Assembly (NCBI GenBank): GCA_036874045.1
Contig: CM072335.1
Coordinates: forward strand, 26,171,501-26,235,500
Reading direction: 5' to 3'
DNA length: 64,000 bases
Source: Cymodocea nodosa
Lineage: Eukaryota > Streptophyta > Magnoliopsida > Alismatales > Cymodoceaceae
In this document: in pieces, positions 1 through 13,267 of the stretch
Layout: each line of letters begins with the position of its first letter
Numbering within the stretch: position 1 is the first letter of the stretch
The notes under the pieces: model-generated
The model's database searches: none
What the model was told of the DNA's origin: nothing
Seen by the model: the letters and a program-made list of their open reading frames with translations, nothing else
Program-made: the position numbers and the translations under genes

Positions 1-261
1 AAGAAGATGATGGTCATTGAATAAATGTCAAACCAACAAAGATATAAAAGGCAGGTTTCAGATTGAAAACCCAATCTATGAAAATGTAAACATAATTGAA
101 TAGAATCTTTACTGATAGAACATTAATTTAAGCCTAAATTGACATTTTATCTACGTTCAGTTATCCAGAGAACCAACATGAAAGAAGCTTGAATCAGTAT
201 AATCAAAGTTAAGAAACTTCAGTGGAATAAATTTTTAAAAACTGGTAAAAAAAAAACTCAC

Positions 262-3110
262 TTCCCCAGAACGACACTGACTCATTTGAGTACTGACAGA
301 TGTATTTATCATCAGCACCAAGGATTTGAACTCCAACACCCGTGAATCTATGCCCATACATTGTTTCTTGTAGCTTTTCCAGTGGCTTACGAAACAAAGG
401 ATTCTCCACAGAATACATGAAACAAAAGCTTTGTCTCAGCTCAGGTATTGAGACCCTAAAGTACCAGCCCTCAAAAAACAAACGAGGTGTGCCATCAAAG
501 TGATACCTGGACATTCAGCAATATCATTAAAAGAAAAAGAGTCACTTTCAAATCACTTATTTAAATAAGATACAAGATAGTTATACCACAACAGCAAAAA
601 GGTTAAATGGACAAACAGAAAAAGTCTGAATTTTAATATTTCCAAGAGTTTCAAATAATTTTGTAGAGATACCTAGAGGCTAGTTTAATTTCTATGGATC
701 CTTCTATTTTCTACTAGAATCTCATGTATCATTCTTAACCCTTCCTAATGCAATGTCTTATAAATATCCTTGTACACCAATCATTTTCAACATCAATACA
801 GCCAGTGAATGTGTCATTCTTATTTCTGTTATCCATTTCTAAATGGCATCAATCACTTCAGGTGCACCACCCCAAGCTTTAATGGCTGCCAATTTTTCAT
901 CTTCCTCCTCTATCCTCAATCCTTTCTCTTCGTCTCACAACAGTCTACCTCTCTCCTTTAATCTATCTCTGTCGATCCAAACAGTTTAAGGAAATGCTCA
1001 CCAGACATGATCTCTTTACCCTCATAGATCCTGCTTTTTTTCCTCCATCTCACACTCTTGAAGATAGCCACCCCAATTCTGACTGTCACCTGGTTAAAAC
1101 TGACAAACTTGTTCTTAGCTGGATACATGCAACTGCCACTGCTCCCTTGCATCCATGCTTCTGTCTTGTCAAATGACATTTAATGTGTGGCTCCTCCTTG
1201 AACACCATCTTGCACCAGCATCTAAAGCCCAGCTCAAGACTCTCTCTGATCAACTGCATTCCCTCAAGAAATATCAACTCAGGCTAGAGATGATTATCTT
1301 CTTCACACTTAAATGTTGGCCAATGCTCTCACTGCTGAAGCTGCTGCTATCTCTGATGTCATGTTAATTGAATTCACACCCAATGGTATGGGACAGCAAT
1401 ACAACGAGTTCTTAACATCTCTCAAGTTTCACTCTCTTCCTAGTTTGATGACTTCTACAGATTGCTGTTGCAGGAGGTTATTCAACATGCAACCTATACA
1501 CAACACCACTAATGCTGCTCTTGTCGCACACATTGCTGATGCTCACAAGTCCCAAAAGCCATACTCATGAGGAAGAAATCAAGGTAGTTCACATGATTGC
1601 AGTCACAAACACAGTCACTCTCATGGACACACTTTCTTCAATAACTTCACTTCTCTCTCTAGTAGTGTCATTCTTCCCACGCCTCCTGTTGTTTGTCCAC
1701 ATGTAATGTGCCAAATTTGCAGTATAATCAATCTGCTAGGGACTATTATCACCACCACAGCCATGCCTGTTCTATATGGTCTACCACCAACATTCTTTCT
1801 CAACACTCTGACAATTATGTGCCGGACAACAATAGCTGGTGTATGGATTCTGGCAACCTCCCAACATATGACTTCCAACATGAATCAGCTCACTCATGAC
1901 CAGTCTTAGGTATGAAGTCTGTCATGGTCAACACTGGTGCCTTCTTTTTCTGACATTATCGAAAATGGCAATGGTGCCCTTTTACCCATCACACATAAAG
2001 TGGTATATGTTCCTTCTTCGAAAAGGACAATGACTGCATATTTCTTTTGGATGACATCAGTTTCAACGGGAGAACACTGTTTCATGGCCATAGCTACGGC
2101 AACGTCTATCATATTCATGGTGCAACACATCCGTTTACCTTTTTTGTTGTCATTGGCTCTTACACAACACCCTCCATTTGGCATTCAATATTGGGTCATC
2201 CAACTCACAGTCATTAAGTGATCAAGCTTCTCTCTTAAAATGACAAGCTTCCTACCACCACCTCAACACGTGTTTCTTGCCACAACAACTCTTAAAACCA
2301 TTAGGCATAACTCACCACATTTCTTGCCTACATATTGCTGTCCAAAATGGTTGGTCAAACAAAAGCATCGTCGTCTTGCCAAAGTTGGTTGCTTCCTTCT
2401 CTTTTAAGCTGGTTTAGCTTCTTCCCCTCATTTTTTAGCGCCCCGCATCTTATAAACTGATTACCTACATCAATCTTAGGCAACAAATCTCCTTATTACA
2501 AAGTTGTATTTCCAAACTTAAATCAAGTTATACATCAGGAATGACCCATGAAGTCTAATGCCTGATTGAGCTAGTTTAAACCCCTCACTTTCTTCTACCT
2601 AATGATCGAAGAGCTTCTGCACATGTCAATTACAATAACGAAGCGTAATGAATAGAAAATAAGTGCAAATAAAAAATATCACCCGCAAAATCTAAGCATG
2701 CGCCATCGATGAAATGCAAACCCGGACAAGTACAAGAAGAATTTGCTCATATTATTAACTGGATCTAAGACTATTCTAATCAACACCGATCACGACAAAG
2801 GAGTAAATTCAGAAACCACATCGACTTTCAATTTATCGTAATCACGCACATAAGCAAGAGAACGACGAAAGAAATATCCACATAACCAGAATCAGACGAC
2901 TGGAGAAAGGAATCACCCGCTATGAGGAGTCCGGAGCTCCCGGTCGGAGGGCGTGGGGACGTAGACCGGCTTCCGAGCGGATCCGTCTCGACGGCCAACC
3001 TCGTCGGTCTGGCCCGCGGCGGCTGCCGTCACATCACGCGACTGCCGGCGGCGGAAGGAGGAGGCAGCGGCGAGCGGCGCAACGGGAACGACGAACGAGG
3101 CAGAGGCCAT
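262..3110 (-). CDS. VTE1: Tocopherol cyclase, plastid (5' part, exons 1-2; gene continues past left edge)
   Basis: Tocopherol cyclase closes the chromanol ring of tocopherols (vitamin E) from phytylquinol precursors in plastids (plastoglobules). Exon 1 is 2917..3110 and exon 2 is 262..506, on the minus strand. Exon 1 begins MASASF and has an Ala/Ser/Arg-rich, acid-poor N-terminus like a plastid transit peptide, then reads VYVPTPSDRELRTPHSG. Exon 2 continues YHFDGTPRLFFEGWYFRVSI and SFCFMYSVENP, the conserved start of the mature cyclase. The join GG|G-TAT restores H-S-G-Y-H-F-D-G as in the family. The donor at 2916 reads GTGATT, the acceptor before 506 ends CCAG, and the next donor at 261 is GTGAGT. 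The remaining exons, about two thirds of the protein, lie left of position 1. Intron 1 (507..2916) holds a decayed Copia element in the opposite orientation. Exon 1 is markedly GC-rich compared with its surroundings. Confidence 0.93.
860..2470 (+). mobile_element. Decayed Ty1/Copia gag-pol remnant inside VTE1 intron 1
   Basis: The plus strand reads like a broken Copia polyprotein in several frames. A gag segment at about 1120-1275 includes a WIHATATA-like stretch, then VWLLLEHHLAPASKAQLKTL and QLHSLKKYQ. The start of the protease (WCMDSG, about 1840) follows, then a GAG-pre-integrase piece (SIWHSILGHP, about 2172-2205). Frames shift repeatedly and integrase, RT and RNase H are missing, so the element is dead and truncated near 2470. 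The stretch before it (about 690-840) could be LTR remnant, but no paired LTR or target duplication was found. It is antisense to VTE1 and is presumably spliced out with the intron. Confidence 0.75.
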
Positions 3111-3844
3111 GGGGTCGGGGACCGGGGAGGGGAAAAGCAGTCGGTGACAGGAATGAACGGCTCATTTCATTTGGGGTTGAACTTCCGCAGGACGATGGCG
3201 ACGAGGGCTCGAGGACAGGTGTTGTGGTTGCCGCCTCGTAAATGCGTGTGTGCTTCGTTCGTAATGAAGGGGTGAAACGTGGAGAGTGAGGAACCTTATT
3301 TTTCAGTGAGACAAGAAATTGACGAAAATCTCAAGTGGATCGTAGAAATTAATGGGCTCTTTTTGTTTTGATAATAACAGTATTTTTGTTTGGATTTAAA
3401 TATTTTTTCCCCCTCACAGATGAATCATATCATCCCGTTGTTGGTGATCATGGGAATAGATTTGTAAATTGGTGAAATGGCAGCAGTTTCTTTAAAACCA
3501 TCTGGGAACGGGCTAGAAATGATATTTTATAAAAACATTACATATGTCAAGCATGGGCACATATTCCAACGATCTGTACTTTACGTGTAGTCAACAAAAC
3601 CAGATCTTATCGAGAAAAATGAAGAAGATAGTTAATTAGCATGCATGTACGGTATCAGCAAGCAAATCATGGAGTGTTACACATTAGCAAATTGAAGTTG
3701 ATATAGATCGATCCATCCAAGGCATGAGATGCATAGCACCATGAGCAAGAGCAATCAGCCTTTACGCTCTTCGGTACGTTTGCTCAAAGATGTTATATAT
3801 ATCATCCCTGCTCAGGATCTTCCGCCCTAGTCCACCGGAACCGC
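3111..3844. other. Intergenic spacer: VTE1 5' flank and bHLH 3' flank
   Basis: This 0.73-kb spacer separates the 3' end of the bHLH gene from the VTE1 start codon; both genes are on the minus strand. The GC-rich part (3111-3280) is probably the VTE1 5' UTR and core promoter, and the rest is AT-rich. No further coding signal is visible. Confidence 0.5.
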
Positions 3845-6800
3845 CTACCGGAGCGCAGCCCCTGGGGCAGGAGCCCAGCAGTCTGCTCCGTTTTGAGCAC
3901 CCACATGCATGGTGCAGGATATGGGAACAAGGCACAGTCCTCTACTCCTTAGATCCTTTTTCTGCCCACCACCGTCAACATCCTGTTAAAACAGATGGGT
4001 CACTACAATTAAGGTTAATCAAGCTACGTACGTACTAATCAAATGCAATGATTAACACTAGTGCCCGGTCGTCTTAGCTAGCTAATACGTACCTTTTTAT
4101 CGCATGCTTCTCTCTTCTTCATGCAAGCATCATTCAACAGCTGCTCATATATGGAATAAAACGTTGTATTAGCAACGATGCACTACTTTGTTCTTTTCCT
4201 AAATAACAATGTATATATATATGTAGTTTTCATTTCATTGTCAAGCAGTTGAGCTCTCTCTTTTATTTTTCTTTTTCTTTTTAAGTAGTAGGAAAGTGTT
4301 GTTAAACTTATAAAACATCTTTAAGACCTAATTAAAGAATGCTAGAAGAAGAGTAGAAAATTTTAAAACAAAATATAAATTACTATATAGATAAAGCCTT
4401 CTATCCTCTCATAATTAATTGATTTTAAATTCTATGTGTTATATTCCAGCATTACACTACCTGTCCAGCGTACTCTGGGAATATGCAACCTTGTCCCTGA
4501 GAAGATGCATGTACCTGTGAATCAAAGAATGCGTTATGGTACTTACGCATGAACATATAAGAGGTATTATTGGACTGGAAGGTATTCTTCAAATTAGAAG
4601 AACGTAAGCCTTGAATGCAGTATTGTCAACTCTTTCCATCGAATAGCTACTGCCTTGTCCTACTTCACATGGATGTATACATAACTGTCAGAATAATTTT
4701 GTATTGGAATGAAAACAGAAAGGAAATTTGTATAGTTAATATAATATTAGAATTTTTTATTGAAAATCAATCTATTTTATTTATCATATACATTGTGCAA
4801 TATTCTATAGGATTCGTCTTAAGGTTAGTTCTCGTCTTTAAATTCCGAGACTTTCTATACTATTCTCGTCACTTTAACGCGAGTATAGAGATACCTTCCG
4901 AGTAAATTAACGCGGGTAAAACAACTTTATTATCACATGAAATATAACAGTCAATCTTTAATATTTCATCTCAAAAATGAAAGGTGATGTACTGTCGCTG
5001 CACGACTTTCAAGACGCTTCCAAACTTCAATAATTATAACCTCGTGGTGACATGAGTTGTCCAGCATGATAAATACATCAGTACATAAATGGCTATTGTA
5101 TTTGTTACTGCTGTACTTACTGAATTTCTTGTGCTTCCCGATGTATTTGCCAAGTACGGGGAGCTCAGCGCCTGCGTGCACAACAGCCAAATAGGTGGAC
5201 GTAAGTGTAATGACTGGAATATGATCCACAGGAAGTGATGCAAACAACAGTCCGGCCAAGAATCTCAGAGAACCGAACTGTGTGAGAGGTTGAACACATG
5301 GGTTGCAGATAATGCGTGCAACCCAACTTTTACAGCATGCCCTTTCCTTAGTCTTGGACTGTTAAATATCTCTTGCAGAAAGGGGGGAGATGGGAAAGAG
5401 AGGGGAGATGCCGGGTGAGGGTTCACACCTCGATTTGGTCTTGAAGGAATCTGATGTAGCCGATGGCTTCCAGCAGTACAGACGCTGTGTCAGTCTGTAA
5501 AAGAAGAGCAGCCAGGTCAGTCCTCTCTGGTCCTTCAACCAAGGAAAGGAACGGAGAGGAACTAGGGATGTGCACATATGGTTAGATTTAATCAGTTTAA
5601 AGCAAACTATAAAGCAAGTGGTTCAGAAATTTTCCAAACAAAAGCAAATCTGTAAAACAACAAAAATTGAACCGAACTACCGAGAAACGATTCGATCTGT
5701 GATTTAACTTATTGATAAAATAATAAATACAAATTAGAAGATACATTTGCGGTAGATGTATGATATAAGTACACTGATAGTTTTGTATGTCCACCCCTCC
5801 CTAAAAGACAGTAGTTTTTACAGTTCTCAGATTTTTGGGTTTAGCAAGGAAAATTAAGGACAATGGTCTTACCTTTCCAAATGGTGAGACCAACTGGTGG
5901 AGGACCGTTATTCTATCTCCTAGCTTCTCTTTCCTAACCTGCAAAGAATTACAGCGAACTAATGTTAAACACAGGCAAATTAATTACCATTTGTGTGTGT
6001 AAGTGTGTACGAGAGAGAGAGAGGAATTTCCAACCTTGCACGTTGACTGGGATGAGGGCGACCCTTGAATTCTGGGCTTCTTGAAAGCTGAAGCAGTTGC
6101 AGTGCTGTTGCACTTCAAAAGCAAGTAAAAGAAGACTCATGATTAAGGATAGAAAAGAGGCAAAAAGTGACGAATATTTTCATCATCGATTAAAAAAAAA
6201 AATGGAGTTCGAGAATCTCTAGCATCGGACACTGCTTAAGAAGTTCCAGAAATTCACACTCGTCCCGTGGTAAAAATTAACTCAAAGGCTAGATCTGTAG
6301 AAAAAAATTTCACCTTTGAAAATCTTGTAGCTAGATTTAGGTGGCATGCTCTCACGGAAGCATGTCGCCATTCATATAATTTAGATTAGGTATGGGATTT
6401 CGTTTATATGCATCTGCTTTTGAGCTACATATGCCATGATATTTTATACATTCCATTACCCATGAATATGATGATGTCATGATAAGACATTAATAATAAT
6501 TAAGGAAAGAAATCAATCTGGCTCTCAACCCAATTAAAAATTAGGTCCTGTTCATACCTCAGAATAATCGTCTGGTCTTGGATGCGTTCCTTCGGATTTG
6601 CTGTTTGAGAAGTCCAGCATGTTGCCGCTGAAACTTGTGATGCAAGACCTTGGACTAGGAGAGGAGACTGGTAGAGCTTGACCCAACGAAGAAGGCTTAG
6701 GTATGACAGACTTAACGGTGTCTTCGTTCCCTCCCCCATACACATACCCACCACCTTCATATCTCTCTTGCTTCACATCAACCATGCTTGCGTTCCCTTG

Positions 6801-7773
6801 GTGGTGGAGCACCTGATCCTTCCAATTATTCTCCACCTTTTTACAGTTGAAAGAAGCGAAACCGCATCTCCCCTCTTCCTCCACCAAACCCCCCCTGACA
6901 GACATAAACAGTTCTCATATAATTATTTTCTGAAAAACAAAGTTAAATTACTGAAAACATCTCAAGAATAAGCTGGCACATGAAATCAGCAAAGCAGACG
7001 TTGCATTAGCAAAGTAATTAAACCCATGATGTGGAGAATATATTGGTGGAGAATCGCTGGCAAAGAAATGCAAGGGAAGAATGATATATATACATACAGT
7101 GAGAAGGATTCACTGCATGTTTCAGAAACCCTAATGGGCTTTTCTGAGAAAATATCTTCTACTGAAGAGATCAGGTGGCATGAATATATAGGGGAACAAG
7201 AGAGAACAGAACGACATATAATTTTCTCGAAAAGTCGATTTCTGTTTGATTTCAGAACGATCTTATTATGCCAGTAAAAGATCTACATGCGAGGAAGAGC
7301 TTGCAGAGGAACTTCCACTCAAACTAACTAGCAAGGAAAGATTGAAGGCTTCTTCCTAGATGTGTGGATATATATATATGCATGAATAATCCATCCATGC
7401 ATGCGACGTCGGTCGACACCTGAATAATCTAACACCTCCGTGCCGGAATCAACAAATTGATTAAAGTCGAGAGAACGAGCAAGGCAGTCTCTTTCTCGTT
7501 GTTCTAGTTAAATCAGCATCCAGGAGGAGTGACTTACAGCAATAGTTGGATGCAGGACTCAGGTAGATCTTGACCATCCTGCCAAGGGACAAGAGGCGGA
7601 TGTGGGTACTGATCTGGAAGAGCAGGAACAGATGACGAAGGAGAAGGCAAGAGAGGAGAAGCCTGCTGTGAGTGTAGCTGCCTCATATCGATCAGGTTCA
7701 ACCACCCAGTACTGCTTCCTCCCGTCGACATATGTTGCACACCTGGTGTGCTCTGGTAGACTTCTCTATTCAT
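3845..7773 (-). CDS. Atypical bHLH transcription factor, bHLH68-like (9 exons, 351 aa)
   Basis: Nuclear transcription factor of the plant atypical bHLH group (bHLH68/110/123-like). Exons on the minus strand: 7538..7773, 6558..6894, 6035..6112, 5873..5938, 5429..5494, 5121..5171, 4461..4496, 4093..4140 and 3845..3982. They join in frame to 352 codons with GT-AG borders throughout. The N-terminus [15 protein letters not shown] and the segment [13 protein letters not shown] are typical of the family. The bHLH covers residues of about 190-261: [16 protein letters not shown], then [20 protein letters not shown], then [20 protein letters not shown]. The basic region has no His-Glu-Arg DNA-contact triad, as is usual for this group, so classic E-box binding is doubtful. 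The C-terminus contains [13 protein letters not shown] and ends with a Trp-Ala-Pro motif. The start is the first Met matching the family. Two exons are very short (36 and 48 nt). The specific orthologue is an inference. Confidence 0.93.
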
Positions 7774-10162
7774 CCTCGGAAGCCTTCGACTCTCCCCTCC
7801 TCACTCTCTTCCACTTCTACAACTGGAAAAACTCACTGCTGATAAGAAAGATTTGAGTTCCTTGCTTCTTGAGATAAGGTATAGACAAATAAGAAAGATT
7901 CGATTTCCTTGCTTCTTCTGATGAGGTATAGAGAACAAATATGTGCTCTCTTGAAAGAAATTAACTTGATCAGACTAGTGGTCAGCATTTCTTTTTGTTT
8001 TGTTACCTTTCTTTTATTCTTTTGGACTTCCAGTACGTGTAATTTTCTGTTATTTTCACAGTCACTTTCTTCTATTTCTTTTTTTCTTCCCAGTTCCCTT
8101 CCTTTCTCATTCATTTTTTCCTCATGACTAAAGTAGGGTGTGAAAAAAATCAACTGCAATCCATATCGTTCAGAAAAAGAGAAGAATTCAGAAAAAGGTA
8201 AAATGTTAAATCGGCCGAACCGACATTTACGAAGTACCGTAAATGCCCCGCTGTGGCCATGAGAATTGCGATGCATATCTTAACCGTACCATTAATAGTC
8301 ATGCACATACTTTTACATGAATAAATTAAAATTTTAATTTATGAATGATATAGTAATTAAATTTAAATAATAATAATAATAATAATTGTAATTATAGCAA
8401 AAGTGTTACAAATTAATTATGTGAGCTAATTTTTTGGGGTTACTTGTGCTAGTGCACCATCATAAACAATTAATGCGCCTTTGACACGTTTCTAAAAAAA
8501 AAAGATAAAAGATTAAATTAAAGGTGATAAATAAAGATATTCTTGTTATGATATATACCATGTAAATTACAAATTTACTTTTGTTCACTAATCGATGAAG
8601 TTAAATTTTATCAACGATGCAGATTACTAACTGAACAAGGAATTTTAAAAAATAAATGAACTTAAATCTAATATTATTGCTATGACAATTAAAGAAATTT
8701 ATCTGTTGCCCTCACTTTCCTATTTTCTAAGTCCACATATGACAACTTTTTTTTATTTTTTATTGCTATAGTCGTCGAAATTGATTTCTCTATTCTGCAA
8801 AACACAAGCTCATCACACTCTTAATTAAGATGCATTTGGGAAGAGTAAGATTGAGCTTCTTCCAAATTTATCGTGTATTAAAAACTAACATGCTTTTGAT
8901 TTAATATTTGTGATCAAAAACTAAATTTTCTCTACATATTCTTACCTTCAAATTAGTCCAAGTATAATATATTACATTCGACAAACGATATTTTTTGATA
9001 ATAGTAATTTGCATAGCTAATAAGATATAAACATTAATAAAATTATAAATAGTGTCAATTTTAAAAAAAATATTATCAGCTAGTGATTTTTTTTTACAAG
9101 ATTTTCCATAGATTTCGACGGTGACAGATTCTTCAGAATTCTGGTACACGATTGACAGTGATTTATTTTTTCCTGCTAACGAACATTTTTAATTCAAAAC
9201 AACATTTACATAAATTTAAATTGACGATTTTACAGATTGATGTAAACAGTGATGTTATTGGACGATAGCCGTGTTGACGTGGGTCAAAATTAACCATAAG
9301 TGCTGCTAAAACGGAACAAAGCAGTGCACGTGAAGCGTGAGAATCAGAAAAGAGAATCTCCGATGAAAAGTAAAAGGGAAACGACAAACACGGGGGAGGG
9401 CGGGCACCCACGTGCCCCGTCGATAATGTACTTATAATGCATTAATTTTTCAAATAAAATTTTTACCTTATCGAAAAGAATTACCGTTGTGATTTCCATT
9501 CGATTTTTTTTTTCTGAAAAAAAAAAAAAGGTTACCGTACTGGGGACGACGGTCTCGTCGACATGTAAAACAAGGTTTCGTCGTTCTCGTAACCTTCCGA
9601 AAATAAATAAATTTAAATTGAATGGTAAAAGCGAGATGAGCTTCGCGAGAAGAAGAAGAAGAGATTTTATTAAGAATAAGTAGAAATTGAAAAAATTAAC
9701 ATAAAAGAAAACTAAGAAATACATTAGTTAGAAGGAAAAAATAATAATTAACATAAAAGAAATTAATTTTAAAAAAAGAAGCAAAGATAAGCATAAAATT
9801 ACTCGATTAAGAATCTGAAAAAATATTTAAATTCATGTAATTTAGCCGAAGGTTGACCTTAAATAAAACCACAAAAAAGCAAAAGAAATTACATGATCAA
9901 CTTTACTTAAAAAGATTTCATAATTCAGATTGTAATTATTATTATCGAGTTTTTAAAAATAGGTATATAAATGTTATGTTTTTTTAAAAGTTTTGTGGGT
10001 TGAATGAGAAAATCACTTGCCGACAAAATACATAAAGGTCGAATTAAAATTACAGATTGAAACACAGCCCCAGGAAGAAAGGGAAGCCTTTTTTTAAGGT
10101 AAAAAGCGAAACTGAAAGGGGAGAAAAGGGGAAATCAAACAGAGGAAAAGTCAAAAATAGGA

Positions 10163-10186
10163 AGAGAGAGAGAGAGAGAGAGAGAG
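10163..10186. repeat. (AG)12 microsatellite
   Basis: Perfect AG dinucleotide tract, flanked by purine-rich sequence on both sides. It is the first of three microsatellites within 370 bp. Confidence 0.95.
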
Positions 10187-10320
10187 GGGAAAGGGAGGAA
10201 GGGAAGATAAGAGTGAGTGCAGTGTCTGTGTCTGTGTCTGGTCTCTGGTGCTGGACCCAAGCGTGCCCGGACCATCCAAAAAATGGGGCAGCCACCGCCG
10301 ACCATGCACCAATCAACCTT

Positions 10321-10354
10321 CCTCCTCCTCCTCCTCCTCCTCCTCCTCCTCCTC
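10321..10354. repeat. (CCT)11 microsatellite
   Basis: Perfect CCT/AGG trinucleotide tract of 33 bp plus one base. In different frames it reads as poly-Leu, poly-Ser, poly-Pro or, antisense, poly-Glu, which makes spurious open frames here. I do not call these genes. Confidence 0.95.
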
Positions 10355-10506
10355 GTCTTCCTCCCAGGCCTCATTCTCTGGCGTCCTACCACCACCGACC
10401 GACAGCTTTCCTCGCCGATCATCAGAGCGTGCGTGTATTCCACCGAGACTTTTGCCTGTTTTCTTTTGGATTATATATCTAAGTGTCTTAAACGGAGGGA
10501 GGGCTT

Positions 10507-10530
10507 TATATATATATATATATATATATA
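10507..10530. repeat. (TA)12 microsatellite
   Basis: Perfect TA dinucleotide tract, likely length-variable between individuals. It is the third microsatellite of the local cluster. Confidence 0.95.
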
Positions 10531-13267
10531 TTATCGCGTCATGCATGCGTCATGCTTCACTCATATATGCTGTTATTGTTTAATTTGTTGATGCCAAGTG
10601 ATTTACCAGAGAGGGACTAAACTAAAGACATGTGCCATCGTACAAGTTGCGTACTTGTAATTAAAAAAAAAATGCAACCGTGGTTCTTTTTTTGCAAGAT
10701 AAGGTAGAAGGATTAAATCAAAGTGAGGCTTAAGAAGAAGTGAAGTAAAAGAGTACAGCCAAAAAATACCAAGCCGATCGAAAGATCAAGCAAAAAGGAC
10801 GGATGCATTACAAAACAGAAAGGGCAAAAAAAGGCTTAGAAAAAGCAGAGAAACCACAGCCCAAAGGACAAAGGCAAAAAAGATCGATAAGAAGCATTCT
10901 CAACGACATCCACCTAATTTCCCCAGTCTCAATGAATTAAGCTCTAAGAGCTCTAATTCGCATTAGAGACATTGCTAGAGACGTCCTGTAATGTGACTTA
11001 CGAAAAACTTAGAGAAAACAAAGAAACGAAACAGAGAAAAAGGACGGGCAACATGAAAGACACAGGGTTACTCTAAAAATTATTCTTCGTTCCACGTTAG
11101 TACGACGAAGGATTGAATTGGAGACCAAACACGACCCAATCTACTCCCTCCCTACTTTTGTACACCTTGACGTCTGACGCAATCCCACCCATTGGGAGAT
11201 TATAGGGTGAGTCTCGTTACAAGGTTTAAATGGGTTCAACAACTTAATGTAGCTTTATATCTATGTAAACATAACCAAAAAAAAAAAAAATTTAATGTAT
11301 TTATATTTTGGCATAATACATCAAGAACCCAAGGTTACTCATTTTCACCATAAAAATAATACCATACGAATGAGTTTAACGACAATGTAATAAGAGTTTT
11401 TAAGCCATCTCCGAGAGAGAACACCTACCTGCAAGTTCATCATTTTTATCTCGAGGCCATATGTTGTTGTGATATACGTTAAATAGACTTTTGAAAGACG
11501 TGTAAGTAAATAGGTACTAATGCTATTCCATTTCTTGTGCACGTCCAAAACATTTATTTATTGATTTATGTGAGTGAGTTAACTGGAGAGGCGGGTATAG
11601 CAAATAAGGTTTTTTCCAAGATATGAAAAATATAATATTTTAAAAGATATACAAGATTTCCAGAATATTTTCGAACCCCCCTCCCTCCTCAAAAAAGAAA
11701 GAAAACCGCTTTAGTAAAGCACCCACCGCATGCACATCTAGCTAGCTTTCTTTAATTTAAGTCAAGGGGCAGTTGCTTTCAAGGGAAGAATGTTCAGAAG
11801 ATAAATAACTCATTTCTCGGTGTACAATAAAATTAATTGATTGTGTTCGGCATCTCTTGCCCTTTCGACGTGCCATGGATTTAATTATATCTTGGCATCA
11901 TCAATCCCCACTGGCATTTTATAAGCATTCGCTTGCATAAGGACGATTGTTGAGTGATCCAGCCTGCACAAGTATAAATTACTAGTGTTCGACGACGTTA
12001 GGAGAAGGAATGATTTGGCTTCTGTCGGTTGACAATGGGGGCAAGCCATTGAAATCACAAAACCACTTTGACATTAGTGGCCAGGTTTTAGGTTTAAATT
12101 CCAGTAAAATCAGCTGCACTGAAAAAACACTAGTGGTTGGTTCTTTTCTCGTGTCTTGGGATCTCAGCAACCATCCGGGGACCTACGGAAATTGGGATAT
12201 CTCTCTTGCTTTTTCGAGGTAAGCAAGATGGTCAAAGTCGTGGATATGTATAATAACAAAGAGAAACGATACAAATTTCCATTTCGAAAAAACTTTTCGT
12301 TCATACAAACCAGAACACAGGCAACTGATCTGAGGTCCATATCTCCATGTGAATGGCTCTGAAGGACCATACGTAGGATACAGGGACTTTCAAAGAATTT
12401 CTTCTTTTCTCTGAAGTTGAGAAATCTGCAGAACATTCCACTTTCAATTGAAATATTGGATACAAGAAGGTTGTATTCTGTAGAACAAATTAACATACTC
12501 CCCATAAATGTGTTTCGTCTAAAGCAGCTCATAAACCATGATTTAAACTCGGTATTGAAGAAAGACAAGCAAAGGAGAATAAGAATTCAAAAAGCACAAC
12601 GCCAATCCATCATTACACTCTAGTGGGAAAGGGCAGGAGGACGAAATGACGATGCCATGTACTAAAAGGAAGCTTGCTGGTCTAAAAACCATAAAGCTAA
12701 AATCGAAAGGTGACCTTGACCCCATGGACACCACTACCCACATCTTTTTTCAGTCAATGATGAAGTATATATCGGTTCCATGGGCTAAAGACCACCTAGG
12801 GAGCTCATGGCAAGACTAAAATCACCTAGAAGATAATTTTAAATTGGAGGGCTGTCACTGACCCTTTTATGTATGTGTCGTGAATTATGAGTGGTGGCTG
12901 TTCAGTAGTCCACCTGAATCGAAATTCATCACCTACCTAAGGAGCCAAGAACACAAAATTGTCTTTCCAACTGCATCTTGCAAGTGGGAAGCATACACGC
13001 CTGCAGAAAGTGGATGGCAGATCCCCGAGCATGATGATGTCTTTGCTTATTAGATAAAAACATGGCAAACTGATTTAGCCATATGGTCATTTACGCCTAC
13101 AGAAGTAAAATGCACTTTCCATTGCAAGAAAAAATTTACAGTAATGAGTTATCTTGATTGGAGACTGCGAGATACTAAATTTTTCATTCTAACTGGTCTA
13201 GACATCTAGTAAAAAACTCTTTAGAATCAAAGAATGTGTGTCCTGGCATTATATAAATATTATGCAG

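Larger units (their letters stand above)
7774..13267. other. 5.5-kb intergenic region (bHLH promoter side; PEX2 3' side)
   Basis: No convincing gene is seen. The stretch just upstream of the bHLH start (7774-8150) is pyrimidine-rich on the plus strand and probably holds the 5' UTR and promoter. Positions 8280-10050 are very AT-rich with many short A/T runs. A cluster of three microsatellites lies at 10163-10531. Positions 12000-12760 have more even base composition and open frames on both strands (12010..12222 plus, 12164..12568 minus), but I recognise no protein family. This could be an unannotated transcript or old transposon sequence. Confidence 0.5.

Noticed and set aside
10057..10591. 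Open frames with poly-Leu, poly-Pro, poly-Ser or poly-Glu runs on both strands
   Set aside because: They exist only because the CCT, AG and TA microsatellites lack stops; no family motif or codon bias is seen.
12010..12743. Overlapping open frames on both strands in the PEX2 downstream region
   Set aside because: No recognisable domain, no splice logic and no homology that I could name; recorded only as intergenic.
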